Part shown: positions 1 through 5,278 of the stretch, one piece after another
How the letters are laid out: each line of letters starts with the position of its first letter
Numbering within the stretch: the stretch's first letter is position 1
Assembly (NCBI GenBank): GCA_022013615.1
Contig: JAKLQB010000869.1
Span: 1 to 6,700, forward strand
DNA length: 6,700 nucleotides
Direction of reading: 5' to 3'
Source of the DNA: Desulfobacterales bacterium
GTDB taxonomy: Bacteria; Desulfobacterota; DSM-4660; Desulfatiglandales; Desulfatiglandaceae
Notes under the pieces: generated by a model
What the model saw: the letters and a program-made list of their open reading frames with translations, nothing else
Databases searched by the model: none
What the model was told of the DNA's origin: nothing
Made by a program: the position numbers and the translations under genes

Positions 1-1
1 A

Positions 2-301
2 AGCGTAAGAGGTGATATCCACTCCGATGTTGGATTTGGTTCTTCCGCGGATATTTGCTTCAGGGCCGCTGACATAATGGGCTTTCATTTTGAAACCTAT
101 ATGCTTGATAAGGCGGATGTCGTGATTCAACCTCGAGTGGGGAGTCTGCACTGGACAGACTTCGCCCTTGCAAGGGATCTGGTCCGGGAGGGAGAAAAAG
201 CAGCCCGCGAGAAACTCCACCTTCTCAGAAAGGCCCAGCCACTTTCCAGAAGATGGGCACTTCTTTCATCCCTCCTGAAAAGCTTCACAAAAAACAACTG
301 A
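2..301 (+). CDS. Patatin-like phospholipase, C-terminal end (5' truncated by window)
   Basis: This is the last 99 codons of a gene that enters from the left; the frame is open from base 2. The translation matches the C-terminal part of bacterial patatin-like (RssA/NTE-type) serine hydrolases. It has a 'DVGFGSSADICFRAADIM' stretch, then 'KADVVIQPRVGSLHWTDF', then an amphipathic 'REGEKAAREKL' tail. In this family the segment after the catalytic domain carries the 'ADVVI.P.VG..HW.DF' motif and a final helix with 'GE.AA'. The nucleophile serine (GXSXG), the oxyanion glycine-rich loop and the catalytic Asp would lie upstream and cannot be checked. The likely role is lipid acyl hydrolysis, with unknown substrate. 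A basic tail ends at TGA 299-301. The next gene (502-1101) is on the opposite strand, so the two converge. The family call is fairly sure; the exact function is not. Confidence 0.68.
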   Translation, partial: SVRGDIHSDVGFGSSADICFRAADIMGFHFETYMLDKADVVIQPRVGSLHWTDFALARDLVREGEKAAREKLHLLRKAQPLSRRWALLSSLLKSFTKNN

Positions 302-424
302 ATGTATCGGGAATTCTACCCTGTCTCCTTAAAAGATTTCGCAATTTTTCTAAATTTTCATGTCCAATAAAACAAATATTGAGCTGGTCGCCAAAACAAA
401 GTTGGTGGCGGTACACAAGCGCAC

Positions 425-505
425 AAAATTAAAATAATGCTCATAGACGACGAGTGGATATGAGACTCCCTGAGGCTATACTTTGAAGGCGAAGGATGTC
501 ATTAA
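425..505 (+). pseudogene. Response-regulator receiver domain, N-terminal relic
   Basis: Read from 425 in one frame, this stretch gives 'KIKIMLIDDEWI', a TGA at 461-463, then 'DSLRLYFEGEGCH' and a TAA at 503-505. This is the beta1-alpha1 start of a CheY-like receiver domain: hydrophobic strand, acidic 'DDE' pocket, then the 'RDSL..(F/Y)FE.EGC' helix common in response regulators. The stop sits where homologues usually have Arg in 'WIRDSL', so a CGA to TGA change would explain it. The phospho-accepting Asp and everything after strand 2 are absent, and there is no convincing ribosome-binding site. It is a dead fragment. Its stop codon abuts the convergent carbonic anhydrase stop codon (502-504). 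Confidence 0.55.
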
Positions 506-1101
506 TCGCTGCCTTTTTCAGGCACGCCTTTACTGTAAAGCTCTAAATAACCGTCTCTAAGCGCGCCACTGGTCTCGAAAACATGTTTCTTATATTCCTC
601 CTCTTTTACATTCGTAAGTCTGAACTGGCTAATATCGCTGCCGGAACGGATTATTGAACCCCCAGGGATCATCGTATGGGAGGGGATTGTTGTTCTCATT
701 ATCACTGAACCGATTCCGATCCACACCTCTTCCTCAAGCGTTGAACTGTAAATGGCGGCCCTAAGGGCCACAAAGCACCCTTTACCGATCTCGCAGGGGC
801 CATGGATGATTACGCCATGGGCGATATTTGCACCCGGCCCGATTGGCATAGATGATCCGGACCTTGCGTGAATAATCACACCGTCCTGGATCAAGGATCC
901 CTCTTTAATGACCAAGGGGTGGACTTTACCATGACTATCCACTTCGTCCGCCCTGATTACTGCTTGTGGACCCACATAAACCTTCGGGCCAATACGAACA
1001 TTCCCTATTATCTGGGCGCTGGGGTCCACAAAGGAAGTAGAATCTATCTGGGGCCAATCACCCACCGGATTGGGCCGGATGCCGCTATGAGACTTCAACA
1101 T
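502..1101 (-). CDS. Gamma-class carbonic anhydrase, left-handed beta-helix (copy A)
   Basis: This 199-residue hexapeptide-repeat protein resembles Methanosarcina Cam and should form a trimeric left-handed beta-helix that interconverts CO2 and bicarbonate. Visible Cam-type residues are 'RADE' (R50, D52, E53; E53 matches Cam Glu62), 'QDG' (Q72, D73), and three metal-ligand histidines H78, H95 ('AHG') and H100 ('HGP'). The long acidic loop of Cam that carries Glu84 is reduced to a short 'SGSSMP' turn. A C-terminal helix with tyrosines follows. No signal peptide is seen at this start. The start at 1101 is chosen because GGAGG lies 11 nt upstream and copy B begins at the same place. The frame stays open to 1209, which would add 36 residues with no counterpart in copy B. 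It converges with the patatin gene and diverges from the S23-type gene. Confidence 0.87.
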   Translation of the reverse strand: MLKSHSGIRPNPVGDWPQIDSTSFVDPSAQIIGNVRIGPKVYVGPQAVIRADEVDSHGKVHPLVIKEGSLIQDGVIIHARSGSSMPIGPGANIAHGVIIHGPCEIGKGCFVALRAAIYSSTLEEEVWIGIGSVIMRTTIPSHTMIPGGSIIRSGSDISQFRLTNVKEEEYKKHVFETSGALRDGYLELYSKGVPEKGSD

Positions 1102-1273
1102 GTTTGTCCATTCCTCCTCACTCAAGAATATTTGGAAGATTTTCTCTTCGCCTATATCCTGCCCCGCTGCCGGACATAATATCTTATAATTTAGCGTAAG
1201 GGAAGACACCTGTAAAGCAAATTAAACAGACAGTGAAGATTAGATTTGAGACAAGATCCAATAGTACTACTCA

Positions 1274-1317
1274 GGTTCACGGTTTCCCGCTGAAAGCGGG
1301 ATTCACGGTTCACGGTT
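1274..1317 (+). repeat. TTCACGGTT direct repeats with REP-like hairpin
   Basis: Three copies of TTCACGGTT occur at 1276-1284, 1302-1310 and 1309-1317 (the last two overlap by TT); GGTTCACGGTT is repeated exactly at 1274-1284 and 1307-1317. Between the first two copies is a hairpin with 7-bp arms, TCCCGCT (1285-1291) and AGCGGGA (1295-1301), and a GAA loop. The structure lies just upstream of the four-helix-bundle gene and shares its arm sequence with the palindrome at 1338-1353. It looks like a REP-type or repeat-associated element rather than a promoter. Confidence 0.6.
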
Positions 1318-1325
1318 GAAGAGAG

Positions 1326-1721
1326 ATGAAGATTGAATCCCGCCCGGGCGGGAAAGATATTGAGGCTTGGCAACTGGCACGCGAGTTGACGCGAAAAGTG
1401 TACAGACTAACAAAGAAGCCAGGATTTGCGAAGGACTACGGGTTGAAGAAACAGATACAAAATGCTGCTGGATCATCGACGCGTAATACTGCCGAAGGTT
1501 TCGATTCTGAGACGAATCCCGAGTTCATCCGGTTCTTACGGTACGCCAAACGGTCTTGCACGGAAGTTCAGAGTGAGCTTTATGTAGCCTTGGACGAAGA
1601 GCTCGGGTACCCCAACCGTAAAACACTTGAGGGCTTTTCCTTTGACCTGCAAGCTATTTTCCCTTATATTATAAGGTCTGTCGGTTTGGGCAACCAAAGC
1701 CCGATTCAAGCTCCAAATTAG
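1326..1721 (+). CDS. Four-helix bundle protein, S23 ribosomal protein / IVS family
   Basis: This 131-residue protein matches the small S23/IVS-type four-helix bundle family, first known from ORFs within 23S rRNA intervening sequences but often free-standing. Family signatures are 'DIEAWQLARELTRKVYRLT' in helix 1 (about residues 11-29), then 'GLKKQIQNAAGSSTRNTAEGF' (about 39-59) and 'FIRFLRYAKRSCTEVQSELYVALD' (about 67-90). The molecular function of the family is not established. After residue 92 the sequence ('ELGYPNRKTLEGFSF...') departs from the usual pattern 'F..L...A..TK..I.GFI'. The +1 frame there reads 'TVKHLRAFPLTCKLFSLI', so a 3' frameshift is possible but weak. The N-terminus carries an unusual 'RPGG' encoded by a palindrome, where homologues often have 'FEDI'. 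A weak GAGAG precedes ATG 1326. It stands alone, diverging from copy A. Confidence 0.75.
   Translation: MKIESRPGGKDIEAWQLARELTRKVYRLTKKPGFAKDYGLKKQIQNAAGSSTRNTAEGFDSETNPEFIRFLRYAKRSCTEVQSELYVALDEELGYPNRKTLEGFSFDLQAIFPYIIRSVGLGNQSPIQAPN
1338..1353 (+). repeat. 16-bp perfect GC palindrome (REP-like) inside S23-type ORF
   Basis: TCCCGCCCGGGCGGGA is a perfect palindrome covering codons 5-9 of the four-helix-bundle gene. Its arms TCCCGC/GCGGGA are identical to the outer arms of the hairpin at 1285-1301, 36 nt upstream. Paired hairpins with shared arms are typical of REP/BIME-like elements. As it is close to the start codon it could also hinder translation initiation. This reading is an inference from sequence alone. 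Confidence 0.55.
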
Positions 1722-1772
1722 GCTCAGTTTATTTGGTTTTTCAGCCCACCGGGATTACTTGGAGGTATAAAA

Positions 1773-1916
1773 ATGGTTAACTGGGGAAAAGCATTTGAAT
1801 TGTTTTTTATCGGATTCGGTGGAGTATTCGTTACTTTAATTATATTACAATTAGGAATTAGTCTCTATTCGAAAATCATAAACAGAATTGAAAATATGAT
1901 GAAGAAGAAAGGTTAG
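1773..1916 (+). CDS. OadG-like gamma subunit of sodium-pump decarboxylase (47 aa)
   Basis: A short ORF begins at ATG 1773, 7 nt after a strong GGAGG (1761-1765), and ends at TAG 1914-1916, 17 nt before the beta-subunit gene. The 47-residue product has one hydrophobic segment (about residues 9-31, 'ELFFIGFGGVFVTLIILQLG') followed by a basic tail ending 'MMKKKG'. This is the layout of OAD gamma-chain proteins (OadG/MmdD/GcdC type): a single membrane helix that helps assemble the membrane-bound decarboxylase, with a cytoplasmic C-terminus. Known OadG proteins are usually around 80 residues or more and carry a C-terminal metal-binding region; that region is missing here. The call depends on the neighbouring beta subunit plus the topology, as single-helix proteins give little family signal. 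It is too short for most gene finders. Confidence 0.7.
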   Translation: MVNWGKAFELFFIGFGGVFVTLIILQLGISLYSKIINRIENMMKKKG

Positions 1917-1933
1917 GGAGGTAAAAAATTAAT

Positions 1934-3055
1934 ATGGATTTTAGTATATTCAATAAAATCTTTCTAAATACGGGATTTGCGCATCTAACGTTTGGTAATG
2001 TCGTAATGTGGCTTATTGCCCTCACTTTTATCATGCTTGCCGTAAAGAAGCATTATGAGCCTTTGCTTTTAGTCCCCATAGGCTTCGGAATGTTTATTGT
2101 AAATCTTCCACTGACAGAGCTCATGAAAGAGGGACATCTTCTATGGGTGCCCTACCATTATGCCATTGCCCATTTCGACCTAATTCCTCCGATTATCTTT
2201 ATGGGTATAGGTGCCATGACCGATTTTGGTCCTGTCATAGCCAACCCCAAGACAATCCTTATTGGCGCGGCGGCCCAATTTGGTGTTTATATGACTTTTT
2301 TCGGCGCTCTCCTGTTAGGTTTTAATCTGCATGAAGCAGCTTCCATTGGAATCATAGGGGGAGCCGATGGACCTACAACGATATTTTTAACGGCCAAGCT
2401 TGCTCCGCATCTGCTCGGGGCAACGGCGGTGGCCGCTTATTCATACATGGCCATGGTGCCGATTATACAGCCGCCCATAATGAAACTCCTGACAAGCAAA
2501 GAAGAACGCAAGATCAAGATGAAGAAAATACGCTACATCAGCAAGATCGAGAAAATCGGATTTCCGTTGGTAGCAACACTGATCATCTGCCTTCTTATCC
2601 CTCCTGCCGCGCCTCTGGTTGGAATGATGATGGTGGGTAATCTGTTCAAAGAGTGCGGTGTGGTAGAACGTCTCTCCAACGCGGCTCAGAACGAGTTAAT
2701 AAATATTGTAACGATATTTTTAGGCCTGTGTATAGGTGGCACTATGCCGGCAAGTGTCTTTTTAAAACCTCAATCTCTGTATATATTTTTTCTTGGACTG
2801 ATCGCCTTTTCTATTAGCACGGCTGCCGGGCTTCTTCTGGCCAAGCTCATGAACCTGTTTTTAAAGGAAAAGATAAATCCCCTGATTGGAGCAGCGGGTG
2901 TATCAGCTGTGCCCATGGCTGCACGTGTTGCGCAGGTCATGGCGATGAAAGAAGACAAAAGCAATTTTATTCTTATGCACGCCATGGGACCAAATGTTGC
3001 AGGTACAATAGGCACAGTGTCAGCAGCCGGTCTCTTTCTCAGTTTGCTTTTTTAA
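1934..3055 (+). CDS. Sodium-ion-translocating decarboxylase, beta subunit (OadB/MmdB/GcdB family)
   Basis: This 373-residue polytopic membrane protein couples decarboxylation of carboxybiotin to Na+ export. It carries the family signatures 'GAMTDFGP' (93-100), '[10 protein letters not shown]' (142-151), '[17 protein letters not shown]' (171-187) and '[14 protein letters not shown]' (319-332), then 'HAMGPNVAG'. Residues known to matter in Klebsiella OadB are all present at a constant offset of 58: D145 (D203), Y171 (Y229), N315 (N373), G319 (G377), S324 (S382) and R331 (R389). Full conservation suggests a working pump. A long AGGGAGGT lies 11-12 nt upstream of ATG 1934. The gene follows the small gamma subunit and precedes an AcuB-like CBS-ACT gene by 13 nt, so the three are probably co-transcribed. 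No carboxyltransferase or biotin-carrier gene is in the window, so the substrate (oxaloacetate, methylmalonyl-CoA or glutaconyl-CoA) cannot be assigned. Confidence 0.93.
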   Translation: MDFSIFNKIFLNTGFAHLTFGNVVMWLIALTFIMLAVKKHYEPLLLVPIGFGMFIVNLPLTELMKEGHLLWVPYHYAIAHFDLIPPIIFMGIGAMTDFGPVIANPKTILIGAAAQFGVYMTFFGALLLGFNLHEAASIGIIGGADGPTTIFLTAKLAPHLLGATAVAAYSYMAMVPIIQPPIMKLLTSKEERKIKMKKIRYISKIEKIGFPLVATLIICLLIPPAAPLVGMMMVGNLFKECGVVERLSNAAQNELINIVTIFLGLCIGGTMPASVFLKPQSLYIFFLGLIAFSISTAAGLLLAKLMNLFLKEKINPLIGAAGVSAVPMAARVAQVMAMKEDKSNFILMHAMGPNVAGTIGTVSAAGLFLSLLF

Positions 3056-3068
3056 AAGGAGATAAGAA

Positions 3069-3740
3069 ATGTTAGTCGGAAATTGGATGACCAAAGACGT
3101 GGTCAGTGTTGATGTAAACGATTCAATGCAGGATGCGACCAGGCTTATCAGGAAGCACAAAATTAAGCGTCTACCGGTTATGGAAAATGGAAAGCTGGTT
3201 GGGATTGTCACGGACAAAGACCTGAAAAGGGCCTCAGCCTCAGATGTAACCACATTGGAAATTCATGAGCTTCTATTTTAAATCTCCCAAATCAAAATCA
3301 GCGACATCATGACTAAAGATCCGATTACCATCCCGCTCGATTGTACTATTGATGAAGCTGCACAGATTCTCCTGGAACACAAATTATCGGGCGCTCCTGT
3401 TGTGGATGATGAGGGACAAATAGCTGGTGTTATCACCCAGACCGATATATTCCGGGGCCTGGTATTATTCACAGGTGTAAAAAAGGCGGGGATCCAATTT
3501 GCTTTTCAATTGGAGGATCGCCCCGGTTCCATCAAGGAGGTTTCCGATATCATAAGGAATTACGGATGCCTCTTAGTAAGTATCCTGAGTGGACAGGATG
3601 TTCAGGCGGGTTATCGGCGTGTTTATATAAGGGTGCGTGATTGTGACCCGGAAAGATTAGAGGAACTGAAGGAAGAGCTTAAGGCAAAGGCAAACGTGCT
3701 TTACGTGATGGACCATGCAAAGAGGAACAAGCAGACATAA
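3069..3740 (+). pseudogene. CBS-CBS-ACT (AcuB-like) regulatory protein, interrupted by in-frame TAA
   Basis: One reading frame of 224 codons encodes two CBS domains followed by an ACT domain, as in AcuB-like proteins, which bind adenylates or amino acids and act as regulatory sensors. CBS1 is at about residues 5-55 ('WMTKDVVSVDVNDSM', 'RLPVMENGKLVGIVTDKDL'). CBS2 is at about 79-130 ('IMTKDPITIPLD', 'SGAPVVDDEGQIAGVITQTDI'). ACT is at about 140-215 ('FQLEDRPGSIKEVSDIIRNYG', then 'YRRVYIRV'). Codon 71 is TAA (3279-3281) in the linker between the CBS domains. Homologues typically read 'HELLYL.SKIK.' there, so TTA (Leu) to TAA fits. The sequence before and after stays in frame and well conserved, including codons 72-80 between the stop and the next ATG (3309). 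No ribosome-binding site precedes 3309. The options are a recent nonsense mutation, a base-call error, readthrough, or a separately made CBS-ACT fragment. A GGAG motif lies 8 nt before ATG 3069; the gene follows oadB by 13 nt. Confidence 0.8.
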
Positions 3741-3791
3741 CTGATTTAAAGTGAAAGCATCTTGGTGAGCCGTTCCTGAATCCTGATATCA

Positions 3792-4200
3792 TCATATATT
3801 GATATGCATTCCTTCTGTGGCAAAAAAGACTTCTATGTCGCCGGAATAATCTGGGTGGCAGTACTTTTTGGTTAGTTCCTCTATCTCGGCGGCAGACCGA
3901 ATATCGAAGTGAATATTGTTTTATTAATTTCCTGAATTTCGAGGACTTTTAGGTGCTTAAGGTTCCTTGGGCAAGGCAGGTCTTGGCGATAATCCACCGT
4001 GGGACAAACGTCTTTAGGGAATTGTCTTTTTGGAAGGCAGACTCAACTTTGATTTTCTCTTCCGTCAAGCGCTTTCTTTTATGAATCGTTGCAGGGACAG
4101 ACACATTACCAAATATCCGACCAATATCATGTGATGTTTCCTCCACGTCGAAGCCTCCTAGCCTGGCCCTGAGGACCAGGGTTCTTAGGTGAAATGAATT
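3792..4200 (-). pseudogene. Decayed, frameshifted gene of unrecognised family
   Basis: The minus strand carries protein-like sequence that changes frame twice. From about 4200 to the TAA at 3949-3951 it reads 'HLRTLVLRARLGGFDVEET', 'SHDIGRIFGNVSVPATI' and then 'RWIIAKTCLAQGTL'. From 3949 to about 3920 a different frame gives 'KVLEIQEINK'. From 3917 to the TGA at 3792-3794 the third frame gives 'NIHFDIRSAAEIEELTKKY' and 'CHPDYSGDIEVFFATEGM'. Joined, the pieces look like the C-terminal 130 or so residues of one protein. There is no ATG in the upper part, only GTG 4146, and the frame closes at 4204-4206 just beside the vapBC promoter, so the 5' end is missing. I do not recognise the family. One possibility is that arrival of the toxin-antitoxin operon cut the gene, after which it decayed. 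No other gene is visible in the 523 bases between the CBS-ACT gene and vapB. Confidence 0.5.
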
Positions 4201-4208
4201 ATTTTATC

Positions 4209-4237
4209 TTGACACAAAATCTGTCTTACACTATATT
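4209..4237 (+). promoter_or_regulatory. Consensus sigma70-type promoter of vapBC
   Basis: The -35 box TTGACA (4209-4214) and the -10 box TATATT (4232-4237) are separated by exactly 17 nt. An AT-rich stretch (about 4191-4208) lies just upstream. Transcription should start near 4243-4245, giving a leader of about 20 nt with AGGAGGT (4252-4258) ahead of ATG 4264. Confidence 0.8.
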
Positions 4238-4245
4238 TAGTAAAA
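4226..4245 (+). promoter_or_regulatory. Candidate VapB operator palindrome over the -10 box
   Basis: The imperfect palindrome TTACACTATATTTAGTAAAA has half-sites TT..ACTA and TAGT..AA around an AT centre. It covers the -10 box and the likely start site. AbrB/MazE-fold antitoxins usually repress their own operon from palindromes at this position, so autoregulation is a reasonable inference; binding is not shown. Confidence 0.45.
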
Positions 4246-4263
4246 CCTAATAGGAGGTAAGGA

Positions 4264-4503
4264 ATGTTAGCAACAAAAATATCCTCTAAAGGCCAATTGG
4301 TCGTGCCAAAGGAGGTAAGAACTAAGCTGAAAATTGAGCCGGGGACTTTTCTTCGTGTTCGACTCGATAAAAATAATATTGTTCTTACCCCCATTAAAAA
4401 AATGCCCATTGATAATTTGTACGGCAAATTTGCTGGCGAGAAAATACTTGATGAATTGGAAAAGGAACATGCAGAAGAAATCGAAAATGAAAGTCGTTCT
4501 TGA
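4264..4503 (+). CDS. AbrB/MazE-fold antitoxin, VapB type
   Basis: This 79-residue protein begins with a swapped-hairpin AbrB/SpoVT DNA-binding domain (about residues 1-47). It shows the usual order 'ATKISSKGQLVVPKEVR', 'LKIEPGTFLRVRLDKNNI' and 'VLTPI'. The C-terminal half is charged ('DELEKEHAEEIENESRS') and would wrap around and block the toxin. It should bind its own promoter and neutralise the PIN-domain ribonuclease encoded next, whose gene overlaps its last 17 nt. AGGAGGT sits 6 nt upstream of ATG 4264 and a consensus promoter lies just before it. The pair has the normal antitoxin-first order and appears intact. Confidence 0.87.
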   Translation: MLATKISSKGQLVVPKEVRTKLKIEPGTFLRVRLDKNNIVLTPIKKMPIDNLYGKFAGEKILDELEKEHAEEIENESRS

Positions 4504-4897
4504 TGCGTGGGCGCTATTGGCTCTGATTTTTAAAGAAGAGCCGGCCGCAGGGAAGGTGAAAGATCTATTTGATAAGGAAGAGAAATCCAGGCCTTCCATT
4601 TATATCTCATGGATAAACCTTGGAGAAGTATACTACAATATAGCACGCAGGAAAGGCCTAACCGCTGCCGATTCTGTGTTGAATGATATCCACATGCTTC
4701 CTATCCGCTTTCAAGTCCCATCAAAGGTTGATATTTTGGCAGCAGCCACAATAAAATCAAAACACAAATTATCATATGCAGATGCTTTTGTAGTATCGTT
4801 GGCTCAAAAAATAGAAGGAACAATAATGACCGGGGATCCGGAAATTATTTTACTCAAAGATCTTGTCAATGTGGAAAAACTTTTGAGGTCTCGTTGA
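4487..4897 (+). CDS. PIN-domain ribonuclease toxin, VapC type
   Basis: This 136-residue PIN-domain protein is the toxin of a type II pair; VapC proteins cut RNA, often tRNA, using a Mg2+-binding acidic cluster. The expected residues are present: D6 ('VVLDAWALLAL'), E47 ('WINLGEVYYN'), D99 ('SYADAFVVSLA') and D117 ('MTGDPE'). The length is typical for VapC. ATG 4487 is preferred over an earlier in-frame start at 4334, as it puts the beta1 strand and D6 at the N-terminus and overlaps vapB by 17 nt. There is only a weak AGAAGAAA upstream, so translation is probably coupled to vapB. No damage is visible. The target RNA cannot be told from the sequence. Confidence 0.87.
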   Translation: MKVVLDAWALLALIFKEEPAAGKVKDLFDKEEKSRPSIYISWINLGEVYYNIARRKGLTAADSVLNDIHMLPIRFQVPSKVDILAAATIKSKHKLSYADAFVVSLAQKIEGTIMTGDPEIILLKDLVNVEKLLRSR

Positions 4898-4927
4898 ATC
4901 TGAAGTAACGGCTCACTGGATAACGGT

Positions 4928-4964
4928 CTAACACGCATTTCTCAATAAATCCGGGCTGTGTTAG
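4928..4964. repeat. Inverted repeat CTAACAC ... GTGTTAG
   Basis: Seven-bp arms CTAACAC (4928-4934) and GTGTTAG (4958-4964) surround a 23-nt loop; GC/GC pairing extends the stem past one unpaired T. It lies 30 nt after vapC. On the plus strand it is followed by an A-run, so it is not a plus-strand terminator. It could be an insertion-end or recombination remnant; its role is unknown. Confidence 0.4.
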
Positions 4965-4988
4965 AAAAAACCCCCCGTCCGGCACGGG
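4965..4988 (-). terminator. Possible minus-strand intrinsic terminator
   Basis: Read on the minus strand, CCCGT and ACGGG form a 5-bp GC-rich hairpin with a GCCGG loop, followed by GGG and six T residues (4970 down to 4965). This is the shape of a short rho-independent terminator. No minus-strand gene is seen upstream of it (4989-5278), so it may be a relic, or may stop antisense transcription before vapC. Confidence 0.35.
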
Positions 4989-5059
4989 ATTTGGCCGCTC
5001 AAAGAATGGATGCAAAGCCATTAAGATATAGATTCCTTGGTGATAAATAAATTTTTCTA

Positions 5060-5088
5060 TTGACAAACAAGAGCAGCAGTTTTATATT
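5060..5088 (+). promoter_or_regulatory. Consensus sigma70-type promoter of the leader/small RNA
   Basis: TTGACA (5060-5065) and TATATT (5083-5088) are spaced by 17 nt, the same boxes and spacing as the vapBC promoter. An AT-rich block (about 5046-5059) precedes it. Transcription should start near 5094-5096. No other promoter is obvious before the gene at 5279. Confidence 0.78.
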
Positions 5089-5094
5089 GAATTA

Positions 5095-5191
5095 AATTTT
5101 GCGTGGCGGACAAATGGAGGATAACCTCGTATAGCGACGAGGAGATCAGCCTAAAGTAGGCCAACAGTGTTGCAACTGTTGGCCTTTTTTT
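5095..5191 (+). ncRNA. Putative small RNA or attenuated leader upstream of mpsC-purE genes
   Basis: A transcript from the promoter at 5060-5088 to the terminator at 5158-5191 would be about 97 nt, with no convincing coding potential; the only ATG (5114) opens a six-codon frame with no ribosome-binding site. Visible hairpins are CCTCGT (5125-5130) with ACGAGG (5137-5142), and GCCTA (5149-5153) with TAGGC (5157-5161). The second shares bases 5158-5161 with the left arm of the terminator, so they cannot form together. GAGG (5117-5120) can also pair with CCTC (5125-5128), competing with the first hairpin. Such exclusive pairings are typical of attenuators and riboswitches, but a free small RNA fits as well. 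It does not match the conserved cores I know of common riboswitches (TPP, SAM-I, c-di-GMP-I, ZTP, fluoride, purine, guanidine-I, THF). Confidence 0.55.
5158..5191 (+). terminator. Strong intrinsic terminator
   Basis: Perfect 11-bp arms AGGCCAACAGT (5158-5168) and ACTGTTGGCCT (5175-5185), with a GTTGCA loop, are followed directly by a T-run ending at 5191. It should end transcription from the promoter about 70 nt upstream. It lies 87 nt before mpsC, so expression of that gene from this promoter needs readthrough. Confidence 0.9.
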
Positions 5192-5278
5192 GTGCTTCGC
5201 GGTGCAGCTAAAAAATCGCCTGCCTGCTCAAAGTGTGTGTGAGCAAAGCGCTTGGTTTGGCTTAGGAGGAATGAGTGT

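Noticed and set aside
868..1179. Plus-strand frame opposite carbonic anhydrase copy A
   Set aside because: It is the antisense shadow of copy A; a similar shadow frame appears opposite copy B because the two genes are paralogues.
1102..1209. 36-residue N-terminal extension of carbonic anhydrase copy A
   Set aside because: Copy B has no counterpart, and a good GGAGG precedes the internal ATG at 1101; it is treated as 5' leader.
4334..4486. 51-residue N-terminal extension of VapC
   Set aside because: It overlaps vapB in another frame; PIN domains start with the beta1 strand and first Asp, which fits ATG 4487.
4926..4966. Integron attC-like core sites (GTCTAAC ... GTTAGAA)
   Set aside because: The left site fits RYYYAAC, but the right one breaks GTTRRRY at the last base, and about 41 nt is too short for a normal attC; no integrase or cassette array is visible.
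4898..5060. tRNA gene
   Set aside because: No acceptor stem, T-loop (GTTCRA) or anticodon arm can be assembled.
4866..5066. Minus-strand 66-codon frame over the vapC 3' end and the following spacer
   Set aside because: It crosses an inverted repeat and a terminator-like hairpin, has no family resemblance and no convincing start.
5095..5191. Fluoride or ZTP riboswitch
   Set aside because: ATAAC-stem-GATCAGCC slightly recalls the fluoride core, but the P1 GGC...GCC and pseudoknot pairing are missing; the ZTP core motifs are also absent despite the nearby purE.
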